NCBI RefSeq assembly: GCF_905475345.1
Contig: NC_066599.1
Span: forward strand, 3,035,001 to 3,099,000
DNA: 64,000 nucleotides
Direction of reading: 5' to 3'
DNA from: Vespula vulgaris
Taxonomy: Eukaryota > Arthropoda > Insecta > Hymenoptera > Vespidae
Each line of letters begins with the position of its first letter. Position 1 is the first letter of the stretch. A model generated the notes under the pieces. That model saw nothing but the letters and a program-made list of their open reading frames with translations, was not told the DNA's origin and did no database searches. The position numbers and the translations under genes were made by a program. Below are positions 1-11,902 of the stretch, piece after piece.

Positions 1-393
1 AAATTTCCCGCCAAAAAGATATTATCCGATTATTTTTACGTCTTAGCATTGCTTACTACGAAAGTTGATGACATTTTATCAACAATATGGGACTTATTAT
101 TAAAACACATAACACTTTCTTACTTCGTACGAAGATCCTACGTCGATCCGCCATGACGATGAGTCTTCTCTAGACACAATTTAACGTTTTCTCACTCGCG
201 ATGAGACACATCGACAGACCCCCCTTCCGACACGAAGGACCAGGGGCCTTATCGATGAAAAATTCTTCGGAGCCCTCGCGCCTGCGCCATTCGTGTTACG
301 TAATCTAACCAAGAAGACTAGAAGGAGATCAAAGTTACTATAGTAATACATGTGCTGAAAAATTGATATATATTATATACATATATATACACA

Positions 394-397
<4 letters not shown>

Positions 398-430
<33 letters not shown>
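398..430. repeat. (TA)n microsatellite
   Basis: Uninterrupted TA dinucleotide run in the left flank. It produces spurious open frames of alternating Ile and Tyr on both strands. Confidence 0.95.
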
Positions 431-432
<2 letters not shown>

Positions 433-1719
433 AACACGTAGGTATGTATGTACATATGTATTTCGGATTCTCTTTCTCGCATAAATTTGTCTCTTTTGTC
501 TGCGCACCAAGTATTACGCGCAACTGTCTAACTACGTGCCAATGTAATTTAAAATTTTATAAGATATTACAAAAAAGAAATGATAATAATAAAAAAATAA
601 AAAAAAAAAAATAATAATAAAGGAAAAAAAAGAAGGAAAAGAGAAAAAAGAAATGAAATACCTCGATATCGTAATAACGAACGAATTTCAGAGTAATCTT
701 ACCATTTGATTAGAAATATAATAATCAGTCCAACAGTCGCAACAATGTTCATTTCTTTTTTCTATCCATTCGTATCGTAACGTTCTTAAAACACTAACAT
801 CGTTCACTGTTCAAAACGGAAAGACACCACGATGCTTCTCGTTTCTAAGCCGAAACTAAGCGGTCGTTCTCTTCGGTTTCCTTCGTTGAACGGAGGGCTG
901 CCTAAGCAGGAGCGTATTTGTGTCCCTTCGAAATAGGGATCATCAATTGATTGTATTACTTCTTTAATTTTAAAGGTGTTTCAATTTTTTATAACATTCC
1001 AAAAACGTCTATAAAAAAACAAATGCATATATACATAAATACATACATATATACGTACATACATCATTCATATATACATACATACATATTATATATTATT
1101 TTAATATTTTAAAAGAATACCGAGTCATATAAACAAGAAATCGTTTGTTTTTTATTTATATAATAAGACTGTATATAACAACATAATATCGATCTTGCAA
1201 TGCAACAATAAAAAGTCTTTTATAATGAAATAAAAAAATTAAGTGCATTCGTTTGTTCATTCATTCGTTATTAAATCATTATAGACGTTAGATCGTTAAC
1301 AGTTATATGATCTTCGTTCGGACGAAATTATATGAAAAATTAAAGTGTCTAAAGTAAGGGGCACCATAAACTCTTCTTACGAGCCTTAACTCGTCTCTAT
1401 AAGAAGGGGAGCCCGGTGTTTTCTTTCTAACGTATTTATTCGAACCCTACGAAAAGAATTATACCCTATGTAGGACGCTTCCCTTTCTTGGGTTTAGCCC
1501 CTCCTTCGTCAACCGTGTCATCTTCGCCATGTTTCTTTTTCTTTCTTTTCTTTTTTTTTTCTTTGTAATTCTTAAACGTATTGTGCATTTGATGTAAAGC
1601 GAGCTAATTTCTATGTTATTTTATCATAGACTTTTTGATCAATTTCTTTTAAAAATGTTACGATTGTCTCGATAGTTTTAAATGATCCATTGTTATTGTA
1701 TAAGAAAGAGAGACAAACA

Positions 1720-1722
<3 letters not shown>

Positions 1723-1761
<39 letters not shown>

Positions 1762-1770
1762 AAGAAAGAG
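1723..1770. repeat. (TA)n(GA)n compound microsatellite
   Basis: A TA run to about 1753 passes into an imperfect GA/GAAA run. It lies about 110 bp downstream of the archease stop codon, reading on the minus strand. Confidence 0.9.
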
Positions 1771-1876
1771 AAAGATGATGCAATTAATAGAAACAATGGA
1801 ATGGACAAATGTTTCCAAATTGCATAATTCTCTTCATTTCCGTCGATTATTATTATTATTGTTATTGTTATTGCTA

Positions 1877-2815
1877 TTATATGTCAACGATGACGAAAAC
1901 CTCAGGACGTTCGACGTCGGGTTGATCTAAAATCTGCATAGCTGAATAAGTAATTGCCTTTACTTCGGCTTCTTGAGTATGTTTACGTATGTTGAATTCT
2001 TCGCCATATATGGTCGCTTTGATTTTGAAGTTTTCACGATCAAATTCGTTGATTTTGACCTTCTACAATGATAATGATAAAAGATAACATAATTGTATAC
2101 TAAGAAAAACTTATGTTTCATTTGGCAAATAATGAAATCTAATTTACCTTAGCGACAAGATATGACTCAGCACTGAAGACGAACAATAATTCGTTTAAAA
2201 ATTGAAACAATAGACTTTGTATATCGTGTCCTTCAACTTCGACATGATGAATATCTGTTATCTCGACACGACGTAAATCGGTCATATATCCGTACATTGC
2301 TATTGCACATTGTTCGAATGCTTCCTCCAAACTTTCTCCCCAGGCATGTAATCTGAACGTTAGAAGAATAATTTCCTATCGATCGTAAAAATTAATAAAA
2401 CGATTCTATTCGTTTGATATCGATATTAAATAAGAATACATTTACATGTCGCAAGAAGTCAAGATGAAGTAACATAACCTACAAACGGTCGGTATAATTA
2501 CAGAATTTCAATATAATACTTACTGTACGTCGGCCGTATGATCAAGATCTAAAAGAAGATATAAATCATTGAATTAACAATGAATTAATTTTTATCAAAT
2601 TTTTCGATATAACTGGAGTTTCCTTCCCGCCAAATCGATTAGCTAGGTTAGATTGTTACATCTTTCTTTATTTATTACGAAAAATTAGATATTACTTAAA
2701 TAATAATTTTTCATGTTGTTTATTATACTTTTATCGTAACTAAATCGGTAATTTACCCATACTTACATTCGTATTTAACCGGTGGAATCGTAAGATCTTC
2801 GTTCGTCAAGTCCAT
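1877..2815 (-). CDS. Archease: Archease (cofactor of the RtcB-type RNA ligase), complete
   Basis: Four exons on the minus strand: 2767-2815, 2524-2548, 2148-2352 and 1877-2062, joined at GT/AG sites. They sum to 465 nt and encode 154 residues, the usual archease size. The protein begins MDLTNEDL. An early YLDHTADVQLHAWGESLEEAF segment holds the conserved Asp used for metal binding in the family, and the protein ends IVDI. Archease promotes guanylylation and turnover of the RtcB tRNA ligase in the nucleus and cytoplasm, and so serves tRNA splicing and XBP1-type mRNA ligation in animals. The start is the first ATG upstream of the conserved region, followed by a clean donor. It is unrelated in function to the JHBP genes beside it and serves as a left-hand synteny marker. 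Identification is from sequence recognition; the exon ends are my own reading. Confidence 0.93.
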
Positions 2816-4360
2816 GGCCGGTAACAGCTGATCTCACTTACGTGAATAAACGATCAGCTGACTCACTCGTTGATTCTACTACGTCTCGTAGTACGCGTGC
2901 GTAAAAGTCGTACTACGTAGATGGCGCTACTTACAAGAGAGGGAAAAAGATCGCCAATGTATCGACCGAGGTTGAATGACTTCTCTCTTCTTTCGTATGA
3001 GATTTAATCCCTTTAAAAAAAAAAAGATTGATTTATAATGTAAACAGAGACGTATAAAAAAAGAAACAAAAAAATATTCTGAAGAAATAATATTTAATTT
3101 AAAATATACAAATTTTAAAAGATATCAGCAACACACACACACACAGATGGGGAGAGAGAGAGAGAGGGAGAGAGCCCAATAAATCCTTTTTAATTTTTTC
3201 TCGTATTTCCAGTATTTAAAAAGCCTTGACATTTAAAAACGTAAGTCATTGATCAAATAGTTGATATTAATTGATTTGCTTAACAAATTTTGTTTATTGA
3301 GTTCAGCCAAATCAAATCTATTTTGATACAAAATATATCATACAATTATATTTATTTTTGTTAATATTACTTTACGATTTATTCTATATTAATATTTATT
3401 ACTTATTTTTATTGATTTGTTTTTTTATCGTCGTTTATTTATTATCATACCTTTCCAAAATATCGCCGTAACGTAATTAATTCAGTACAGTCATTTACCC
3501 AATTACATTTTTTATTAGTAACAGTATGTTTACATATATGTTTTCAGTTATGCAATGGTATTTCTAATGTGATATATGGAATTAGTGCTATAGTATATAA
3601 TCATAACCTCGATGCACATTGATTTTAGTTTCTTGTTCATTGAGTGAATGCACAGAAAGCAATCTATAATCTCCTATCAAGAGACCTACATATTCATCAC
3701 ATTTTTCTTCTCTTTTTTCACAAATGCGACTATATTATACGCGATTGCTTTCTGAATAACAAACTAGGAAAATAAAGAAAGAAATAATTTAAATAAAGAA
3801 AGAAATAAACATATTAATATTATAGTTATATTTAAAACTGAACGTTGAGTGAAGTCCGTATAATTAGGAAAAAAGAATTAATAAAGTAATTAACAATGAA
3901 TGAATGTAAACAAAAATGTAATTATCTAATGGAGTAAATGAAGTATATTTTTAATTGGTTTAAGTCTTTCCTAGAATTTCCTTCATAATATTGTTGACAA
4001 AAAGACAAAGCAAAAAATAAAAAATTAACAAATGTATGAATAAAACGATACTGTTACGAATAAGAAGATGAAGTTAGAAAAAATGATTGCAGAATAGTTT
4101 CTTTGTTTGCTTTTTTTTTCACTCTCATAAAAAACTAGTCTCTCATTTCAATATATTCCAAGGGCAGCCACTTGTTATATTTGCAATCTATGTGCTATCG
4201 AGGTTCGTGCATAATGGCGAATAGGTGCATTAGATGCCGATGTATCACAACACGTTCTAGCCCATATTAGAGTGATAGTCACATCAGGGCCTAGGTCGCA
4301 ACTCGTATATATATGCAATGACATTACACACACATATATATGTATATATATATATATATA

Positions 4361-5050
4361 TTATGCTATGGAATGTATCTACGAGGAATATGAAAATACC
4401 TGCTAAGTGAAAAAAAAAAAATATAAATAAATAAAGATATTACCTTTTGTTTCTATTCTAATGCGATGTATCTTTCTCTATCTCTTTTTATTTTTTCTTC
4501 TTTTTTTTTTCATTTATTTTAAATAAAATTTTGCATATCTTCAATATTGATTACCTAATAGCAACTTGTTTCTCGCCTACGTTTGCAACGAAGATTATAT
4601 TATGCTGGTGCTGTGGAATCTACGAGGAGTATGAAAATATCTGCTAAATCAAAATAAAGTAATATTTACATTTTTATTCTTATTCTAATACGATATATTC
4701 TTTCTTTCTTTCTTCATTCTTCCGGTTTTACAGTCTTTTTTTTCATTTTAATTATTTTTAATTCTTCTTCTTTTTTTTTTAAATTAAATTATAAGGTATC
4801 TTCAATGTCGATTACCTAATAGCAACTTGTCTCCTTTCAATATTTACAATCAAGATTATGTTAAGTTTATAGATATTGAATGAGTTTATGCAATGTGAAA
4901 CATTAAAATAATATTTACGTTATTTTTAATCCAATACGATGTTTCTTTCTATTTCTTTATGTTTTTATTTTATTTTTGTTTCTTTTTATTTATTTGTTCT
5001 CTTTTTTTAATAAAATTTAGAATATATTCAATATGTCGATACTTTAATAA
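4361..5050. repeat. Diverged tandem repeat, about 240-bp period, three copies
   Basis: Shared blocks recur in the same order. TACGAGGA-TATGAAAATA appears near 4380 and 4621. A CTAATRCGATRT block appears near 4459, 4684 and 4931. GATTACCTAATAGCAACTTG appears near 4550 and 4810, with a decayed form near 5030. The copies differ by many substitutions and small indels, so this is an old array. No open frame spans it. Confidence 0.75.
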
Positions 5051-6061
5051 GGATTACGTAATATAAATTCATATAAACGAGGAATGATATGCGAATCAAC
5101 AAATGACTTCATTTTTATTAGTAATGAGTCAGAATACAAAGAAATTAAAAAAGAAGTAAATTGTAGAGGGCAATAAAGTGCAAGAATAATTTATCTATAC
5201 GAGATAATTGTCTCTCATATAGAAATCTCGTAGACGAATGATACTATATAATATCTTTAATAGTGTTTCAGAAAAAAGATGTAAAGTAAACGAATGAAAA
5301 GAAAACGTTGTTAAAAAATGTTCTCCAAAATTTATGACAAGACAGAGATTGGTATAAAAAAGATAAGATCCTCGGAGATCTATTATTATTTATTGTTATA
5401 ATTATTTTTAATAGCATATATCCATATTGATTCTTATCGATTGAGATGCGAACCCAATCAGAGAATCAAATAAAAAACGCAAAATAAAAAAAAAAGCTAT
5501 TAACAAACAAGTGATTTGCGAAATATATTCTTGAATAAGTTTTTTTCCGAAAGAAATAAAAAAAAGTATCGATTAATCTTTACCAATGACGAAATCAAAA
5601 ACAGTTTTCTTCAAATAATTATTTTATCTAAAAGATTTATTTTCTGTGTAACGAGAGTATCGAGTGTGAGGATCAAGAATACTTTTTCGTAAAATTGTAT
5701 AAATCGATAGATCTATCGTTTTGTAGATTTCGTAAAAATCTAACGATAAAAAATATTTCGTACGATATAAAAAATCCCATATAAGAATTACAAAAATTCT
5801 ATATATTAAAATAGATATAAGAAGAGTATTGATCGAATCATCGATCTATAATAGATCTCTATAATAATCTAACAATCAAATATATTTTCTATTAAAACTA
5901 TTCTAACGAAAAATTCTATTTCCTATATATTAAAAAATATAAATAACGAAAGATCTATTCCATGCATTAAAACAGAATTAGAAAATAGTATCGATCGATC
6001 TATCGTTTTACAGATCTCTCGTATCGAATAGTCGGAAAGATAGAGAGAAAGAGAGAAAAAG

Positions 6062-6066
<5 letters not shown>

Positions 6067-6100
<34 letters not shown>
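6067..6100. repeat. (GA)n microsatellite
   Basis: Pure GA run about 200 bp upstream of the JHBP-1 TATA box. Confidence 0.95.
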
Positions 6101-6103
<3 letters not shown>

Positions 6104-6304
6104 CGATCTATCTATCGAATTTAAAGATTTTGATTAGATCTTCACATAGAAAGAAACGTTCTCTCTAAGGACAAATAAATTTTATCTTCTTGTTGGTTTT
6201 ACTCGTTCAACGGAACGTGCTTCTTACCTCTCACGTGCCACAGCGTTTAATGACATGCTATTTTGCAACACAGGTTAGTACGTAAAGTCCTTGGCGGAGA
6301 AAAG

Positions 6305-6313
6305 TATATAAAG
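6305..6313 (+). promoter_or_regulatory. TATA box of JHBP-1
   Basis: TATATAAAG lies 51-59 bp before the JHBP-1 start codon. A TATA box at this distance predicts transcription starting near 6336-6340 and a very short 5' leader of about 25 nt. This is inferred from spacing; no clear initiator was seen. Confidence 0.6.
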
Positions 6314-6363
6314 CGAGTAGTCATAATAATCCAGGCTAGCCGCAAGATTTTTAATCGGCAAGG

Positions 6364-8355
6364 ATGGCGTTCCATTCGTTCAGCGTCGTCTTTGCGATCG
6401 CGATCACGTATCTCTTCGTTATTGTTGCCGGTCAAGTCAAACTTCGTAAGTGAACAAATAAGAACATTGTCGTTTTCATTTCGTCGAGTGTTAAAATATA
6501 AGTCGACAAATTATATCTTTTTTTTTTATTTTTTTCGTGGGACGTTTTCTATTTCTTTCTTTTCTTCTTTTTCTTTATTTTACTTTTCTTTTCTTAATAG
6601 CATTTTAGGTTTTGTTATTATATTAATTTTTGTTATTAAATAATTATATATATAATATATATATATATATCAACGAGTGCTAAAAACAAGTCGACAAATT
6701 ATTTTTTACATCTTTCCGAGTGACGTTCTTTATTTGTTTTACTATTTCTAAGATACAAGGTTTTTCTTTGACTTTTTCGTCGGATAATTATTTAATATTT
6801 TTCAATTTTTTTTTTCCGAGCAACGTTTTCTATTTGTTTTTCTGTTTCTAAGATACAAGGTTTCTCTTTGACTTCTTCGTCGGAGAATTATTTCATATTT
6901 TTCAATCTTTTTTCGAGTGACGTTTTCTATTTGTTTTTCTGTTTCAATAATACGAGTTCTTTTTGACATTTGATTTCTGTTTTGTTCTATTAAATAGTAA
7001 TTATTTATACAAGAACGATCCTTCTTTTTTCTTCTTTATTTATTTTTTTTTCTTTTATACGTTCTGACACAGATCAATTACATTCGACAGTATCTTATAC
7101 GACTGAATTTAAAACAAGTTCTACGTTTCATTTTTCTAATTATTAACACATCAATTTTTAGCTGCTGATGTTAAGACATGCAAAAGAGGTACAGATGATT
7201 ATTCGTCTTGTTTGAGATTAGCTATTCAAGAATCATGGCCTATATTTGTTAAAGGTGAGTAAAATATCTATCTTTTTATCTCTTTTTCTATTTCCTTTTT
7301 TTTATTAATTTTCACATTAAACGAATTAAATTTTTCAATCCACAAAATTCGATTTTAGGTATTCCCGAACTTGATGTACCTACCTTGGATCCTTTCTACA
7401 ACGAATATGGAGTATATGAATTTGGAAGTAACGAAGTACATGGGAAAATAGAAGGTTCTAATATTTATTTTTACGGTATGAACAACATAAAATTTTTGGC
7501 GGTCAGACCGGAATATACGGACGATCAATTCAAATTGGAAATCGATTGGGTTTTACCTAAGTGCTTCCTTGAAGGAGAATATAACATTGATGCTAATTTG
7601 GTCAATTTCAAACTTGGTGGCAAAGGTAAATTTTTATAAAAATTATATTGCAATAATATCTTCGATGACCTAAGATAGAAAATATTGAATACGATATTAG
7701 ATATTCTACAGATTATATAAGACAGTAACAGATAAGAGTAATAAATTATTTTTAAACTACTTTCAAATATTTTACATACGAATTTATCGATCTAGGAGAT
7801 ACGAAAATTTTGTTAGATTTAATATCAATTTTAAATCACAATTGTAACAATCAAAGAAACATCGTACGATATAAATAGGATGAAATACAATAATTCAAAT
7901 TAATTCGTATTCGTTAGGATATTTCAACGTAAGTTTGGAGGATGTAAAGGTAACTTGGGAGATAAATGGTCCAGTCAAAGACGACAGATGGGTCATCGAA
8001 CATTTTATTCCAAACCCACAAGTCGGTAAACTCAAATTTTGGTGTAGCGATCTTTTCAATGGCAATGAGCAATTAAGTAAGTAAATTTCCTTTATTTTTT
8101 TCTTTTTCTTTTTTAATGTAAAATTTGTGGTTGTTTTTATTTTTTATTGTTTCATATAAGATTGATATATTAATTTATTTTTTGTTTAATTTTTTTTCAG
8201 CCAAATCCGCTATCGGATTTGTTAATGAATTCTGGCCAACGATTTATCGTGGAATGTTTCCATATATTAAAAAAATATGGGACGAATTATTTACCGATTA
8301 TATAAATCGTATATTCTCCAAACTCTCCTTCAACGAAGTCTTTCCTTCGGCGTAA
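6364..8355 (+). CDS. JHBP-1, secreted takeout/JHBP-family protein with an extra Cys pair
   Basis: Five exons: 6364-6445, 7162-7254, 7359-7625, 7918-8076 and 8201-8355 (756 nt, 251 residues). JHBP/takeout proteins fold as a long curved barrel that encloses a lipid-like ligand. Residues 1-23 form a hydrophobic signal peptide. Cys34 and Cys44 (TCKRGTDDYSSC) form the family's N-terminal pair. GIPELDVPTLDP follows at about 59-70, and the C terminus is rich in Trp, Tyr and Phe and ends EVFPSA. Cys127 (LPKCFLEGEY) and Cys190 (FWCSDLF) are not found in the other members here and could form a second disulfide. The gene has the family's intron pattern including the last intron, which JHBP-3, 5, 6, 10 and 11 lack. 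Intron 1 (6446-7161) carries a tandem repeat. The start is the only ATG giving a signal peptide before a good donor. Confidence 0.93.
6475..6965. repeat. Degenerate tandem repeat in JHBP-1 intron 1, about 100-bp period
   Basis: A GACGTTTTCTATTTGTTTT-type block followed by TCTAAGATACAAGG and CTTTGACTTNTTCGTCGGA recurs near 6722, 6822 and 6918. A related start block (GAGTGYTAAAA-NAAGTCGACAAATTAT) appears near 6482 and 6675. All copies are intronic and T-rich. Confidence 0.75.
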
Positions 8356-9412
8356 AAAATATTTTGAGGAAAAGATCAAGGAAAAGCAGATAGTAAAAAA
8401 GTATCCAAAATATAAAAAGGTGAAAGGAATTCATCGTGACGCGCCTATTTATGCAAATTAATCGATCTAGAAATATCTTAAGGACGACAACCATAAACAA
8501 ACTTGTTGAATTCAACAATTTTTCTTTCGAACAGGACTCATCAAATATTTCAATAATTGTAACTGTGAATTATTTATCAAAATAATATTAACACGAAAAC
8601 AATTATGGATATGTCAAAATATAACAGTTCGATTTTCTTTTTCATTTTGTTCTCTTTTTCTTTATTTTATAATTATGCCTCTTCGAAGTAATAAAATTTT
8701 TAATCGTTCGTTTGTTCGAAACGTTTTTTCTTTTGTTTATTTATTAATTATACTTGAGCATTAAAAAACATATGTTTACTTAAGTATTTTAATAGAGAAA
8801 AAAAAGTGATGATTATATATACAAGTTATCTTTATTGAATTTTTCCAAATGAAATCTCGAAGACGTTTTATATTATATCATTATAAAAAATATTAAATTC
8901 GTCGTCCATCGAATTATTATTATTATTATTATCATTATTATTATTATTATTAATATTGTCATTAATATTATTATCATTATAATTATTATAATTATAATAA
9001 TTATTATTATTATTATTATATTTTTCTCCCTCTTTTTTGTACACTTTTTTATTCTTCTCTCGTCAAATCTTTTTCAATTATTTACACATAATATCACACT
9101 TCTTTTTTCTTTTCTTTTTTGTTTACCGTTGATAAAAAAAAAATTAATCCAATTGCATTAGAAAAGAGAAAAAAGTAATAATTTATAAGAAAATGTAGTC
9201 TCATTCTATATTTACGTGTTTGCAAAAAAAATAAATCGGGGAATCTAGAAACAATTAATTAGAGATTCATTAATAGAAAACGTCAAACGATTTTAAAAGA
9301 TATTTTTAAAATAATATGAATTTCTTTCTTTCTTTTTTTTTTTTTTTTACACAGATAACTCGAAAGAAAAAAGAAAAAGTAAAAGAAAATATTAGAAAAC
9401 GAAAGGATTGAC
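8356..9412. other. 3' spacer between convergent JHBP-1 and JHBP-2
   Basis: Non-coding, AT-rich. It holds the likely 3' untranslated region of JHBP-1, with an AATAAA at 8690-8695, then an ATT/ATA trinucleotide tract at about 8913-9020 and poly-A/T runs. I see no gene. Confidence 0.7.
8690..8695 (+). other. Candidate polyadenylation signal of JHBP-1
   Basis: AATAAA about 335 nt after the stop codon, the first exact match downstream. In DNA this AT-rich a chance match is likely, so confidence is moderate. Confidence 0.4.
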
Positions 9413-11902
9413 TCAGGGTAATAGGAACGTCTCGACAGGCACGTGACGTAACAGCTGATTGACAATTCCTGCAAATAGAACTGATAGTTTCCTTTTCAGT
9501 TGTGGCTCCATCGCTTTCAAAACTTCCTGTCCGTTCTCTCGCAAGAATAGATTGGTTGCCTCCGCTGTAAAAATTATTATTTATTTCTCCCTTTTTTTTT
9601 ATTTTTCTTTTCTAGGTATAGAAAAAACCAAAATATATAAAACAAAAAAATATAGAAAATTGAAAAGTAAAAAAATGAAACTATTGTTTCAATCAAAATT
9701 ATTATTAACAAAGTAAAAGGGAACATATTTATCTTTTTTTTTGTTTTATTATACAAAGCAATAAAATGAAGAAAGAAAAAAAATATATATAGATATATAG
9801 ATATACATATTTTGTTTTATATATTTGTATGTTTTTTAATTAATTTGCATTAAGGATGATTACTATACGTACTTAATATTCTATTGTTCCTATAGATCTT
9901 TCTTACTCTCATGTTAACGTTTTTCACACCGAGCTCGACGTCTAATTTTTCGACGTTCAAATAAGTTTTATCGTCACGAATTTTTGTTGATACTAAACCC
10001 TTCACGAGGGCTCGTACGTCATCAAAACGAGCATGGAAGGTACCGTTTCCACTTGCTGGGAGAATGATCAATACACCGGAACTGTAAAAAGATAGATCAA
10101 TATGTTCTATATATCTATGAATGCATAATAAATTAATATAAATTAACAATTTAACAATACACACATATATATATAGTATTATGAATAATTTGTATTGTAA
10201 TTGTTCTATTATCTTAATTTCTTTTGTACTTTTGATATCTGATATATACATCACATATATATATATATTTTAAAAGAATATTTTTTCAATACCATTGTTG
10301 TCTATAGATTTCTAGTATAAGTTTTAAATATATATCTATTTTATTTATTAAGTAATTCTTAGTAAAGTTTTAGTTACTATTAATTATTATTAATACTTTA
10401 ATTATTTTATACTAATCTGATTTTTTTATGATTTTGATATATCACATGTACATGTAGATACATTACATTAATACTTTGAAAGTAACTTTTTAATAAAATC
10501 ATTTCAAATTTTATCATTTAAACGAACATACGAATTAACAATTTAATGGATAAATAGTAGAAATGACGATGAAACCATTGATTATTTATTATAAAACAAA
10601 ATAAAGGATAATTATTTTTCACTCTGAATGAATGAATATTAATATATATATATATATATAAAATTTACCTTTATTATTTTTCTAATAAATAAATACAAAT
10701 ATATATAAATATATTATTATATATATTTGTATTTATTTATTTGTAAAAGAATAAAGGAAAATTTTAAGTTTTTAAGAAGAGTTCACCTGGTGTATTGAGC
10801 GTCAAGTACAAGGGCTGGCATTCTAATGACAGCTTCGAAGGGTGAGCCTAGTTGAATGTCCTCGACTGTATAGTTACTCGCTCCCCTTACATAAAGTTCT
10901 CGCAATTGAACCTTGTAACCGTTTGTACCACCTGTCAGAGAGAGAGTCAGCTCATCCATCTGTTAAAAGGAAACGATGTTCGTTCCATTTACATTGTAGG
11001 ATATCAAAATAAAATTCTTTCTTCTTATTTTTTCTTTCGTGTTTCTCATAAAATTGAAATAAATACAATATTAAAAATAAAGATATCGATCTGTATTAAC
11101 ATTTTTTTTCTTGTCTTTCTTTTTTTTTTATTTTTATTTTTCTTTCTTCTTTTTTTTCTTTATATACTCACACGAAAAGGTTCCACAGAAGGTAACTCAA
11201 TTTCTGGTATGCCATCCTTTAAATAAGGTTTAAGATGATGAAGGGAATCGATCAGGCAACTTTTTAATTTAGGATCTTTCCTGGAACATTGCTTCACGTA
11301 TTCGGCTAGAATCAATTTTTTTTTTTATTTATATTAAGTTAATACAATTAAAGGAATTTTAATATAAATCGATCTGCTCATATATAATCTTTTTTAATCA
11401 TACGTAACACTTATGTAAAATGTAAAAAGATTCATATATGAACTGTATTCGTCTTTTTATTTTATTCAGTTAAGTTTTATTACATTCTTCATTATAAAAA
11501 ATATATATAATTTATAATAGTTTCCAATGAACCATACAAAAAAAAAATATATTAAACGTTAATGATATTTAAAACAACATTTATAAAATGATTACACAAT
11601 TTTAATATTACTGGTTAAAATCGTAAGTCTCATTTAAAAGATAAATTCTCAAAGCTCTCTCTCTCTTTCTCTCTAACTCTATCTCTATCTCTATCTATCT
11701 AACTATCCTGATTTAAACTTTCTCCGATTTTCCTTAAACGAGATACACGGCGTACTTTTCAATCGTGTCCACGCGGAAGTATGCTAACTCGTTGATCAAA
11801 TTACGAGAGTCGATCAAATTACTTACGGCTTGATTCCGTTGAAAATGTCGTCATAATATTCACGACGAATAGGAATTCTATAAGTTGATTTTTTCTCAAC
11901 AT
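9413..11902 (-). CDS. JHBP-2, secreted takeout/JHBP-family protein
   Basis: Five exons on the minus strand: 11827-11902, 11172-11305, 10787-10959, 9873-10081 and 9413-9564 (744 nt, 247 residues). The start MLRKNQLIEFLF gives a signal peptide of about 20 residues. Cys32 and Cys42 (QCSRKDPKLKSC) are the conserved pair. GIPEIELPSVEPF follows, then the LPASGNGTFHARF strand typical of the family, and the protein ends VPVETFLLP. Its N-terminal region is close to that of JHBP-11 (both read PEY...CSRKDPK...C...HLKPYL...GIPE), although the two genes are 43 kb apart. Its introns after PFR and within the AQYTS/SGV strand are not at the same places as in JHBP-1. It is transcribed towards JHBP-1. The ligand is unknown. 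Confidence 0.92.

Larger units (their letters stand above)
1..1876. other. Left-flank non-coding region
   Basis: I see no supported gene here. The stretch is AT-rich, with (TA)n tracts at about 398-430 and 1723-1753. Two less AT-rich patches stand out: about 120-300, and about 820-945, where a 34-codon open frame runs from 831 to 935 with no recognisable product. A third patch at about 1350-1530 includes an imperfect hairpin at about 1374-1411. These could be untranslated or promoter DNA of a neighbour off the left edge, or the 3' side of the archease gene, but the sequence alone does not decide. Confidence 0.6.
2816..6363. other. Spacer between archease and JHBP-1
   Basis: About 3.5 kb of AT-rich non-coding sequence. 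It holds short (CA)n and (GA)n runs at about 3131-3172, a set of diverged tandem copies of about 240 bp at 4361-5050, loosely repeated segments built on ATCGATAGATCTATCG-like words at about 5700-6010, and a (GA)n run at 6067-6100. I found no coding region. Confidence 0.7.

Noticed and set aside
338..614. Open frames of Ile/Tyr repeats on both strands
   Set aside because: They are translations of a (TA)n microsatellite. The same applies at 1611-1930, 24790-25173, 33484-33681, 42123-42359 and 45203-45419.
6247..6643. Open frames overlapping JHBP-1 exon 1 in other frames or strand
   Set aside because: The correct frame gives a signal peptide with a donor at 6446. The others have no such support.
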